From: Chamaecrista fasciculata
Lineage: Eukaryota; Streptophyta; Magnoliopsida; Fabales; Fabaceae
Direction of reading: 5' to 3'
DNA length: 64,000 nt
Assembly: GCA_003254925.1 (NCBI GenBank)
Contig: QANZ01001590.1
Location: forward strand, 33,028 to 97,027
The notes below the pieces were generated by a model. It did not search any database. It had not been told where the DNA came from and saw only the letters and a program-made list of their open reading frames with translations. The number at the start of each line of letters is the position of its first letter. Position 1 is the first letter of the stretch. The translations under genes and the position numbers were made by a program. This document shows, piece by piece, positions 46,529 to 57,251 of the stretch.

Positions 46529-47980
46529 TAATGAAAAAGAATGTGTTTGTGAGAGAAGAGCTAGAAAATAATGAACACACTAAAAATAAATTTGCATTTA
46601 CCATTCCATGAAAATATTCAGAATTGGCGTTGAGCATATAAACAACTATAGTATTTTAGGAAGCAACAAGAAGTATTAGATAGTGTTGATGCAACAATAC
46701 ATGATGTTACAACAAACCAAGCCTTGTGACAGTGTTAGTGGTTTAATCGGTGGGCTGTCCCATGTAATCACCAAGCAAGCATTCAAAAATGGTTCTTCTT
46801 CATGGATCCAACGCTCACTAGTCACTACAACTAATAATTAGTCAAAGCTGGACCCACTTTGACTGGATGGAGGAACAGTTAGAATCCCACCAAAGAAAAT
46901 AATTAGGGTAATCTATATTTATCATATTTATTAATTCTAGAATAATATATAGGTTTTCTGAAATTTTCATTTTATCTATCTCTCATTACTAATTAAGTTT
47001 ATAATTCTTTTATTCATGTCTTATTTCTAGTAGTAACATGACTATAAAATAAGTTTATACAAGTCTACTTTTTTCAAAGTGTAAAAAATTTATGAAGTTT
47101 GAGTGAAAGTTATATCACTCTTTTAGTGTGTACAATTTCGCTCTCTATCTTTGTCTAACAGCATTACCAAACCATTTATACAACTAGCAAGTGTGATGGG
47201 AAACTTCAACAGTAGTGGGACAGCATGGCCATGAAGATTGTTACATTTTTTCAGAAAAAAGTTTATAAATTACCATACATAAATTTAAGAAAAAAAATCT
47301 AAAATAGGAAATGATATTGGAGATCTTATTAACAAGTGTTGGTAAAATCATAGTTAATCACTTTGTATTTAAGAGTATGATTAATTGGGTGTATACATAG
47401 ACAATACACTCTAATATAAGTATAGAGGCAAGCTTCAACCATTGGCATGAAAGATCACGCAAGCATCAAACCTTGTAGCCTCTAAAGTGGCAATAAACAA
47501 GAATAAAGTCTAATTTAAGTACATAACAATATATTTTTTTACAAATGACCAGAGCAAAGAAGCATTATAGAGAATCCCAAAATCAAGCTATACTTGTTGC
47601 ATGACTTAATTAAACGCTTTTGGCATATGTGTATAGTTATACCGTGATTACCATTATATCAAGGCTCTGTTGCAGAGAATATGTCATATTAAATGAGTAA
47701 AATGGTGAACCTCTTTTGAGTTTACACCACAAATATGGCCATCATCCAATCAATCATTGTCTTTACAAATCACAAAGCATAATCTAACCGCCCAAAACTA
47801 GAGTGCCCCAACAATTGGAGCTATCAAAGCCCTGTTGAAAAAGAAAACTGCAAGACATTTGAGGAAGCATATGCAATTTTTTTTTTGTAAAATTCCATTT
47901 TAAACGCTCCCAAATCCCAATGCACCAAAGCAAATGACTCTAATGGTAGTTCACTTCAAATATAATTGGAAGGATTTATG
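46529..47980. other. Spacer of balanced composition, no gene seen
   Basis: About 1.45 kb without convincing ORFs, splice structure or recognised repeats. It lies downstream of the GPN1-like gene. Confidence 0.4.
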
Positions 47981-48146
47981 TAACATGTGCCCTTAGAGCA
48001 TATTTTAAGATTTCTTCTGATTGGTTAATAGAGTATCTCATATCTTGAAATTTATGAAATTTCATTTAAAAGATAATTTTTAATGTTTGAAAACTCACTT
48101 GACCGATCAAAAGAAACCTTAACATGTGCCCTTATGACACATATTA
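47981..48146. mobile_element. 166-bp MITE (taacatgtgccctta ends)
   Basis: The left arm taacatgtgcccttagagca, then ttaagatttcttctgattgg is mirrored by the right arm (gaccgatcaaaagaaacctt, then aacatgtgcccttatgacac and atatta). The arms nearly meet, so it is almost all hairpin. The superfamily is not determined. Confidence 0.7.
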
Positions 48147-48558
48147 GAAGACCCTAATTTTAATTTCTACCTCCAGAAGATATAGTGTCCTCGGAATATC
48201 AAACAATTTTAGTGGTGTCATATTTGTCAAAGAGATATACCCTAAAATCCCATATCAAAAGAGAAACACATCAACAAAAAATCCCTCATTTATTTGTGGG
48301 GAAGCAAAAGAAACTGGTCATTTGAAAGGATGATTAGCCATAGGCAAACAAGCATGATGAAAACTGAAAACAATGATCTTCATCTATAAAACTGAACAGC
48401 ATCAAATGAAAAGAATCTGGCCAAATAAATCTGGAATGAGCTACTTTTATAGTTAGTACTTAGTAGTCAAGGTCCTATATATATACAAGATCAGGTTGGT
48501 TCTGAAGCATTCTCTCTAGCTGGTGATAGACATCAAATTAGAAGGAATATCTAGCAAC

Positions 48559-51500
48559 CTACTCATCTTCATTCTCATCAATAATATCATCGTCTTCACC
48601 TTCACCAATAACAGCATCATCTTCATCATTACTAACTTCACCTACTGGTCTTTTTCCTTTTTCGTCGTAGCTTATATCATGGTGGTGACTCGGCCTTAAT
48701 CCAGTGAATGAGTGACAGATTTTACTTCCAGATTTCTCCAATTGCCTTTTAAATTCATTGTCAAAATCCTTCCTCCACTGATAATACAAAGGCTCCATCT
48801 CTGCTTGTCTTTTATCAAGATCAGCCCTTAAAAAAGAAATAAATAACAAACTTTATTTAGTAAGCTATCTCAAACAAATCACCATAGTTACATAAGATTC
48901 CATGGTACTAGATGAAATAGTTTGTCAAGTTCAGACAATACTTGTAGTTTTCCATGTATTCCTCTGCACTAACTTCAATGGCCTCAAAACAGGCTTCGAT
49001 GCCTACACCAGAAACTGCAGAAACTCCAATGGACCTTACATTTTTGTGGAACTCATCCACAACAAGAGAAAGACCCTGAGTTAAAGTTGACATATACGAG
49101 CGATCTGAACTTAATGCTTCTTGAAATGCCTTAGAATCTTTCATCCACTAGATTATTCAAAAGTTGAACACAAGTAATAAATACATTATGAACTAAACAC
49201 AAGAAAGATCGTATGTATGTGTGTGTTGTTTCCATAGTGCAGAGGAGAAAGCACATATAACCTAGACAGAAGAAAATAGTATATTTCTTCCCACTTTGCC
49301 CAAACCTGATTCTTGCACCTATTTGGCCCATTTTTAGGACATTTAATTGCTAAGAGAAGCTCAGCTACCATAATTCAAGTGTTACCAAGTTTTTTTTAAT
49401 AAAAAAATGTAGTGAATTGGTATATATAATAAATAAATAATAAAACTCCAAAAGCTGCATGGATTACTTTGTTGTAACCTAAAACTGAAAAGAATTAAAG
49501 ATATAGAAAATGACAGAAGTGAAAATGCCGGTGAAGAAAATATCAAGTTATTGACAAGTTTTACAACAATTTGCTTATCAATACATAAATTTGAGTGCTA
49601 AGGATTTGACAGTGAGTTACAAGATCATGTGAGATATCACTCATTTCCCAACTGTCAAGCAACTAAAGATTACATAATCTGCAATAAAAGCAAACGTTCG
49701 AGGATTCATATACCTCCGAGGCAAAATGATGCTGCGTTAAATCTGTCTTGTTGAATGCCAATATAAGAGGCAAGCGTGTCTTGTAGAGGATACTACAAGC
49801 ATCAAGCATTGTGCTCAAAAAAGTTTTGGGACATTGGGAACGAGGTGTATTAACTACATAAGCTACTACAGTGGCAAATTTGGAGGCAAAAGCTTCCGTA
49901 ATGAAATTATTAGAAGAATTCCATGTGAACATTTCAGTCGAACCAGGGAAATCTACCAAAACATAATCCATTCCTGTGTAGTCTGCTTGAGTTTCAATAC
50001 CAGAGATTATCTGAAATTTAAGAGTACAGGCATGTATGTTACATAAAATATAACAGGGTAAGACTAATAATAGAGAGGGACCAGAAAAGAGAACATTAAC
50101 CAATACTATTGCTTGATGAAATCATGTAGACATTCTATAGCCTTAAATTTGAAGTTATTGACGATCAAAGCCAATGAAGTTATCAACCAAAAAGAAAAGT
50201 TGGGATGCCAACCTGATAAGTGACAAAATAGATTGCCCATGAACAAGATTTTCTTGTCACTAGTGAGTGACAGTAATAAAGTAAAGGTTGAAAGGCAACA
50301 ACAAACAAAGGAAATAATGAAATATGTCCATTTCGAAAAGAGGCCCAAACATTTATATGCAAACTTGATGTAGGACAGATATAGGAGGGAGAAAGGAGGG
50401 AAATAATATAGAACAAAGGAGAAGAGGGCAAGAAGGGAAAAGGAAGAAAAAGGAGGGAATAGGAAGAAATGGGGGAGAACAGAATTCTGATTAACTTGTT
50501 CAATAAACTCAATGCCCCTGGGCACAAGATGAGAGGGCTATTTAATCAAGAAGCCCTATAAAAGTCAAAACACTAATAAATCACCAAAACCAATAATTTC
50601 AGAATACACTAAATGCAAAGCAACAACAATATTCAGTATGCTCTGACCAAAACTTTACCTCAGCAATCCTTGTAATAAATGAGTCAAGTGATTTCAAAAT
50701 ACCACCGCAAGGACCAATTTCATACTTCTTCTCATAACCCTTCACAAACTGGTTAATGCATTCCTCCCAATACTTCCTGACTTGCTTGTAGTCAACAGTG
50801 TCTCTTATGTCAACACTAGCACCAAACTTGAGTGTCTTGACAGTAGGGTCAAGATTGATCGTATAAGCATACTTGTTCACCATTTGTGAGTGGCTATGCA
50901 GTCGATGGACTAGCGTCGATTTTCCACTCTCTAAAACATGAAGTTTATCCTGAGTCTTAAAACCGTGTTTCCTTTTCCATAATCAGACAGTAACAAGAAT
51001 TGGGTATAACAAATAAAAAAGAATTACCCATCATTCCAACAACTAAGATAATGACTGGTTTTCTTCTGAAATTCACTTTTTTCCTAGATGCAATATCCAG
51101 TTTGTCCATTGTCTTTGTGAGCTTCATTTCTTCTTCATCCTATAACTTCAAATAAATACCAAACAGAACATAACTAAAACACAATTCAATATCAAAAGTA
51201 AACCCACCCATAAGCTTTTCTTCATAGCAGGAAAAAAAATCTTAGGGTTATTGAACTTAGTTATTCTCTGAGTCCTATACGCCTCAATAACGCCTAGAAT
51301 TCCGGTCCACTTTAAAATTCCCTTGTTCTCTAAAGCGAAAAAATGCCCAGAAACAGAGAAGTAAGTTTTGAGTACTGAGTACCTGAACTCCGGACGAGTC
51401 ACCGGAATCCATTGGCATAGGTGCGTCCTCCTCGAATTCATTATTCTGCAAGTCATTTTGGAAGGAGAAGTGACGAAATGATTCAGTGTTTCATTAATTG

Positions 51501-51720
51501 ATTATTATTAATTTATTATTAAGCAGTCAGCACTATGTGTATGGAAAGAGAAGCAGCGAATAAAGTACATGGTTGTCAAAAATGAAATAATGAGAGGAAA
51601 AGGAGAAGCAAGTTTCGAGTAAAAGGTACATACATGAACGCCGGAAGAGTCATCGGAATCCATTGGCATCGGCACGTCAACATCGAGATTTTGATTGTTG
51701 GAGTGATTGTCGATATCCAT
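48559..51720 (-). CDS. GPN1/QQT2-like GTPase, 7 exons, 434 aa, altered GPN loop
   Basis: This is a homologue of GPN-loop GTPase 1 (plant QQT2, yeast Npa3), cytosolic GTPases needed for assembly and nuclear import of RNA polymerase II. Exons: 51720-51634, 51445-51383, 51139-51028, 50930-50659, 50010-49714, 49147-48942, 48826-48559; all GT-AG with matching phases and no internal stop. The start chosen is [10 protein letters not shown], like other GPN1 N-termini; an in-frame Met at 51762 is possible. Walker A is GMMESGKS (residues 85-92), split by an intron; NLDP and DIRDTV follow; G3 is DFPGSTE (198-204); G4 NKTD (265-268); the C-terminus is acidic. Oddities: the Gly-Pro-Asn signature reads GPC (160-162) with ~13 extra residues before it, and the usual DTPGQIE has Ser in place of Gln. 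Intact but probably specialised or biochemically altered. Confidence 0.93.
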
Positions 51721-51989
51721 TGTTAGATTGAAATGAAATTTCTCGATGAAATGTGAAATCACTCATCTCACAGTGATCACTCTTCTTTTGTCTTTGTTCC
51801 GAAACCGAAGATTTTGACGCGGTGTCGTTTTCTTTTCCAACTCCTGTATGTGTGTCGTCTCAGCCAATTCGCGCAAACGACACTGAGTTTTGGCCATTTC
51901 TTCTTTATTTATTTATTAATTTATTTTAAATTTTTTGGTTAAACGAATATGATATTTACTTCATTTTTTTAACGGAATGAGAGAGATTT
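51721..51989 (-). promoter_or_regulatory. Upstream region of the GPN1-like gene
   Basis: About 270 bp separate the start codon from a solo Mutator-like arm. They hold ccgaagattttgacgcggtgtcgt and a second gacacacatac segment; a leader/promoter is expected here, but no clear TATA box is visible. The short free space suggests a compact promoter or one that includes the arm. Confidence 0.4.
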
Positions 51990-52273
51990 ATTTTGTGTTT
52001 TTGGATAAATTTACTTAAAATCTTAATTTACTTCATTTTTTTATGTTTTGATCCTATTATAAAAAGAAAAGGACCTTAATATAAGAAAATAAAATTTTTG
52101 GGGATGAAAGTTTATTTTTCCTCTTTTTTTAACGGAAAAATGGATGGAAAATGTTAGAGGGACCAACTTTTTCAAGTTTTGCATAACTGGGGGACTAATA
52201 TGGAACAAAAAATAACTGGGGGACCTATTTGGAACAAGGAGCATAACTGGGGGACCAAAATAGAACTTTGGCC
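51990..52273. mobile_element. Solo right arm of a GGCCAAAGT foldback element
   Basis: It reads aaatttacttaaaatcttaa, tattataaaaagaaaaggac, then ggggaccaaaatagaac and ends tttggcc, nearly identical to the right arm of the 37,776 element. The left arm is absent. It lies ~270 bp upstream of the GPN1-like start codon. Confidence 0.7.
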
Positions 52274-53235
52274 AAATTTTTTTTTATCTTGTGTCAGAAA
52301 ATCTGTTCGTCAAGATTTTCACCAAATAAAAATAATTGTTTTAATTTTACTTTTCATAATTAAAATATACAATTAGCTGTTGCTACATTAAATTGTAGTT
52401 ATAAATAAAATAAAAAATTTGAAATTTTTAAATAAAAACTTAATAAAATAAATTTTATGCAAAATAAATAATTTAAGTTAAAATATCATTTTAGTCTTCT
52501 AAATGTGGGTTAAATTTCACTTTATTCCTACATCTTTGTTTTTCTTTCAGAGTGACTTTTTATGTTTTTATGATTTTTTATTTTTTTCCAAATTATTAAA
52601 TATAATTATATTAAAAAATCTAAACCAATCGAGTTCTCGCTTTGACCCATTAATATCACTATTTTGAATTTATAACCCATATAGGACATTATAACTGAAG
52701 TATTGAGAACAATAAACATTTAGAAAAAGAAATCTATATTTCTACAATTCCTCTCCTAGATGTTATTTTATTTTTAAATACTTTACCTATAATGTAATAT
52801 AGGACATGATCCATGTCCCACTCTTTTGGTCGCCACAAGCTGCAATCTTCGTAAATATGCACATTAATGAATTAATTAACTAGTAACTAAAGTAATTAAT
52901 TAATTATTATGTAGCTTTTATGTACATCTACAAAAAAAAAAAATTGGAATTCATGGTGTACTTGCACCACTATGTTTGTAAAACTTCTTTATATTAACCA
53001 TCATTCTTAGATATCACAAATTATCTTTAGCTAACTAATTAAAAATCGTGCATATAAGTTAATTAAGACATTCATTTGAGTTCGCTAAAATCGTCTTCCA
53101 AACACCCTAATGCCTTGCATAGAATTGAAAGTTAGCCTCCGTTGATCATGCGTTATGGGCAGTGCAAAAATTAGAAATTAATTTCTTTCGGAGAAAAGTA
53201 ACTTTAATTTTGTCTCCGTTGGTATTTTTACCTAC
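52274..53235. other. AT-rich spacer, no gene seen
   Basis: Includes a short remnant of the small 13,446-type MITE near 52,785-52,820. No coding feature. Confidence 0.4.
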
Positions 53236-53450
53236 GAAGCATGAACACTTCATTTCAAAGGCGTGTCATTATGCCAAACACAATCCACACTACACATATT
53301 CATAAGTTTCAGAATATAAAATCAATTTTTATGACTTTAATATAACTAACAATAAAAAATAATGATACATATAGCATATATTATAAATAAATATTGTAAT
53401 CTTCAGAGTTTGACGTGTCGGTGTGTCCGTATCAATGTCCATGCTTCATA
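53236..53450. mobile_element. MITE (GAAGCATGAACAC family), both arms present
   Basis: The left end gaagcatgaacacttcattt is mirrored by the right end (gtgtccgtatcaatgtccat then gcttcata). The AT-rich core is shared with 18,653 and 40,112. Non-coding. Confidence 0.7.
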
Positions 53451-53695
53451 GTATCTTACTAATTTACTAGAAATGAAAATAAAAATAAAATCTGAAGACG
53501 AACGTTAGATTGCTTTCTAAGCTTTTGCATGGCTGATTAGATCTTGAGATTTTTAGTAAGTGTTTTGTGGTTAATTTGATCTCTAGAAAGGTAAGGTGAT
53601 GTAAACATGTTGCTTGAAATGATACTAGCTTCAGTAAATGGATTCTATGGGTAATAAATGTCACCGGTAACCAGATCGGTACCCTTTAAATAAGA

Positions 53696-53859
53696 TGTCA
53701 AGTTTGAAATTTTGTGAATGTATTTATTTATCTTTGTTGGGAGTTTTCTTATTATAATCAGGTGTGCAACATAGATCNGGTGTCAAGTTTGAAATTTTGT
53801 GAATGTATTTATCTTAGTTGGGAGTTTTCTTATTATAATCAGGTGTGCAACATAGATCA
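53696..53859. repeat. 85-bp direct duplication meeting at a single N
   Basis: The block tgtcaagtttgaaattttgt ... atcaggtgtgcaacatagatc occurs at 53696-53777 and again from 53781, with an N at 53778 between. This looks like two overlapping contig ends joined rather than a biological repeat. Confidence 0.8.
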
Positions 53860-53880
53860 AATCTCCATTAGTTGAGGTGA

Positions 53881-54515
53881 AGATCATAAATTGAGCGAAA
53901 AAAAAAATCCAGAAAACGATGTTGGGATTTGGGGTTGTAGCATTTAACTCAAAGACACTATTTTTGATGAACTCATACCAGAGTAGGACAAACTTTCCCT
54001 AATAAACAGACATGATAAAGCGAAGAATAGCAATGTACAGGCCTAAAAAATTTCATACTTCTGGGTTGGCCATATTAGTTGCAGGTATTAAGGCGCACCA
54101 AAAATTTAAATTAACAACTAAAACCCACAGATACAGCTAACAGAGAAAGTTGTATCAATATTCACCATCAAGTAAAGAGAAAAGATAAACCTAGGCAGGA
54201 ACAAAGGTCCTCAAGCCAGTGTGCTTCTATAACTCAACAAAGTTTTGCATATTTTGCCAGAGCTAAAATAAGATGCAGGTATAGTATATGCTAATAAAGA
54301 GTTGTCTAGTCTCTAGTGCATTGTCATCTTACATTCTTCAGTATTTTGAATATCATGATTTAAGAACTTTAAGGTGTAAAATATTCATGGTATTTAAGAC
54401 CTCCTTGCTTGGTATGGAAATTGAAAGTTGACATAACAACGATCGATTGGACAAAAGTTCTTATGTAAAGGACCCAAATAAAATTTTGGTTCATAATTTT
54501 TTCTTTTTAGTTTTA
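53881..54515. other. Spacer of gene-like composition, no gene recognised
   Basis: About 630 bp, less AT-biased than its surroundings, with no convincing ORF. It lies downstream of the TMEM230-like gene and could be transcribed sequence. Confidence 0.35.
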
Positions 54516-54812
54516 GGCCGGGGCACAATATACTTTGAAGGTTTAAAAGTTGGACGAAAGGTTGATAGAAAGGTGTTGAGTGAACGAGGTTGAAAGCTCA
54601 GGGGATCTGTTTGTCAACTTTCAAAACCAAGAGATTTTAAATGATAGAAGTTGAAACCTCGGGGAATCTATATGTCAACTTTTAAAACTAAGAGGTCTTA
54701 CATGATAGAAGTTCAAAGTTAAGAGATTTGTCTGTTAACTTTTAAAACTCAATTGTGTTTTGTGTCCTTGACCTAAAACTCTAGTGTTCTAAATGCATTT
54801 TAGCCTCTTTTT
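54516..54812. mobile_element. Foldback-type repeat (ggctaaattgcac group), mostly one arm
   Basis: Successive phrases aaagctcaggggatctgttt, gaaacctcggggaatctata and gacctaaaactctagtgttc end in gcattttagcc. The arm phrase structure equals that of the 32,868 element. Confidence 0.5.
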
Positions 54813-55354
54813 CCATGAGCTTTCGTAAGTGTTTTTTAGATAAGCCAAAAATTTTGACTTCTTAAAAAAAAACACATTTTCAGCTTTCTTTTAGAGCATC
54901 TCCCTTTTTTAAGTAGTCAATCCCGAGTCCAAACATCCTAATAGACAAGATATAAGTAATTTATATCACCATGATTTCTATACTATCTAAAGTGCTTTTA
55001 TCTTATGCCTCTTGTTATATGGGGTTACAATATACAACATGAACAACAACATACCAAATGGCAATATCGACATCCAACATATTGAGACAAAAAATATCTT
55101 CTACTAAACTTATCATAAGAAAATTGATATAATAAAGTAAATTGGAGTAACGCCATAGATTAATGAAGATATTAAAAAAGAACACATGGTAACACGTATT
55201 TTTCAAACTACAGAGAATTGCAATCTAAATCTAAATACACATTATGCCTCCGGTAAAAACTAAAGGGAAACAGAAGAAAACAAAGAGGAGGAATGAACAA
55301 CCAAGGAAGACCTGTACATGACCATGATATCCGAACGTGACTTAGAACTGCTAG

Positions 55355-56653
55355 CTACACAGGAGGTATGTTAGAGAATGAAAACCCTTTGTATCCCTTG
55401 TAAGCATAATATGCAATCCGTGTGTAGTAGAAACCCGGAATGAACAAGATGGTTCCCAATATCGCAAAGAATAGCCCTATAAATATTCAATAAAAATATT
55501 AGATCACCAACAAAGCCCATAGATCCATAGCAGCAATTTATACTAAAAGAATCATTACTAGTTTACTATTCTCAGATTACCAGCCAGGCAGCCACCAAAA
55601 GAGTCAATATCTAGTCATCCATACATAAGATGAGGGCAAAGGACACCTTCAGGGTCAAGTTCACTTCCAAGAAATCATCTCCCCCAAAAGAAAAAGTGAT
55701 TTTCAATGATTCTGACCAGAGATTGAAGCAATCTCAAGAGAGTTAAGAATCATTACTAGTTTACTATTCTTAGATAACCAGCTACGAAGAAGGCGAATCC
55801 GCAGTCATAAATAAGATAGAGGGCAAAGTAAATCGTCAGGGTCAAATTCACTACCAAGCTCCAAAATATCACCAAATAAAAAAAAGGAAATTTCGAATTT
55901 CTGAGCAGATATTCATTCAAGCTACCTTAAGAGGGTAACGATTCTCAGATTAACAGCAACCAAAAAAAGGCAATACCTAACCATACATAAGATGAGGGGC
56001 AAACTACAACATCAGGGTAAAGTTTCCTTCTTAAAACAATCACCCCAAAAATATTGAAGAACAAAATTTTCAATAATTCAGACCAGAGATTCAAGGCTTC
56101 AAGCTATCTCAAGGGGGTAACGAATCTGACTAGATTACTATTCTCAGATTACCAGCCACCAAAAAAGCTAATACATAGTCATGCATAAGATGAGGGCAAA
56201 GTACAACTTCAGGGTCAAGACTCAAGACCACTTCCAAGAATTTTTTCAATCTAAAAAAAGAACATTGAATAATTCTGACTAGGGATTCAAGCTAATACCT
56301 AATCATGCATAAGATGAGGGCAAAGTACAACTTCACGGTCAATCAAGATCACATCCAAGAATTTTCTTTTTTTTAAAAAAAAAACAAAAACATTGAATAA
56401 TTCTGACTAGGGATTCAAGCTATCTCAAGAGGGTAAAGAATAACCCAAACCTCAATAACGTACCGTGAGTGGCGTCGCCGCCGACGTGGTTGTAGGCCAT
56501 GACGGAGCCGATGACAATACCTAGGGTTCCGAAAACGAGGAGGCAAACGGCGAGAGCGATCTCCTTGATGGGTGGCTTGTTGTGGATGATGTAGGAATTC
56601 TCCATCATGATATCCTCGTCGGAAATCGAGAAAGCGTGATCCACATAGGCCAT
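55355..56653 (-). CDS. TMEM230-like two-span membrane protein, 2 exons, 103 aa
   Basis: A member of the small TMEM230/TMEM134 family (DUF872) of eukaryotic endomembrane proteins linked to vesicle traffic. Exons 56653-56464 and 55476-55355, GT-AG junctions, one codon (Gly) split; TAG at 55357-55355. The start [14 protein letters not shown] is conserved in plant members. Two hydrophobic segments: about residues 31-54 ([19 protein letters not shown]) and 64-83 ([17 protein letters not shown]), then the conserved cytosolic tail [18 protein letters not shown]. The frame extends 14 codons upstream to another Met, but family alignment favours 56653. The ~990-bp intron is filled with degenerate tandem repeats. 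Likely intact and expressed; exact cargo role in plants is not established. Confidence 0.95.
55560..56440. repeat. Degenerate ~190-bp tandem repeats in the TMEM230-like intron
   Basis: About five units, each with actattctcagattaccagc, cataagatgagggcaaagta, cttcagggtcaagttcac and attctgaccagagattcaag in that order, beginning near 55,562, 55,757, 55,938, 56,137 and 56,290 (the last truncated). Divergence between units is moderate. The array fills nearly the whole intron. Confidence 0.8.
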
Positions 56654-56940
56654 TGATTGATGAATGAATTCGGCGCTTTTATGTATTTGTGTCACAACAC
56701 AAGGAAGAAGAATCAGATACTGTCGTGATTCTGAATCACAGTGCGAGTTCCTGTGTGTGTTGGGTGATTTCTAGAATTAGCCGAGGGTTTCGATAACGAA
56801 TAGAGATTAGAGAGAGACCAAGGTAAGCTTAATAGCTTGTGCTTTTTTTTCCTTTTGTTTGCTTTGCTTGAAGATGAAGTGAAGGTTGAAGTTGAAGCCT
56901 TCAATGTTGAATTTATCAGACTTGATTGACGGTGGTAAAA
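56654..56940 (-). promoter_or_regulatory. 5' leader / proximal promoter of the TMEM230-like gene
   Basis: Sequence upstream of the start contains CT/AG-rich leader-like sequence (agagagaccaaggtaag, cttgaagatgaagtgaagg on the + strand). No clear TATA box is seen; the end at ~56,940 is a guess from where AT-rich spacer begins. Confidence 0.4.
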
Positions 56941-57121
56941 GGTCTTATATTATACCGCCGTTGCACGCAGGATTCATCCCATCCGTTTTTTTATACCAAT
57001 AATACAAAAAAGTTTATTATTTACTAATATACCTAATTTTTTTTCTTAATNTTATCCGTAATTTACTCAATATTTGATATCAGATGAGTATCTGAAATAT
57101 TTAGAGAAAATATAAATATAG

Positions 57122-57251
57122 GCAAAAGATTTGTGGGTGTCCTTAACGTTTGAGGTCAGTTTCAGTTATGCCCCCAACATTTGTTTTGTGTCAGTTATTC
57201 CCTCAACGTTTCACATTGTTGTCAATTATACCCTAACCTCAATTTTTTGGG
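57122..57251. mobile_element. Solo arm of another foldback type (tcccctcaacgttt)
   Basis: Three phrases ccttaacgtttgaggtcagt, gcccccaacatttgttttg and ccctcaacgtttcacattg occur at ~38-bp spacing, the same building principle as other arms. The inverse arm is not seen; a Pack-MULE-like element starts immediately after. Confidence 0.5.

Noticed and set aside
50106-50527. Two overlapping hydrophobic frames between 50,106 and 50,527
   Set aside because: They lie within the large intron between exons 4 and 5 of the GPN1-like gene and come from its purine-rich (AG-rich) run read on the other strand.
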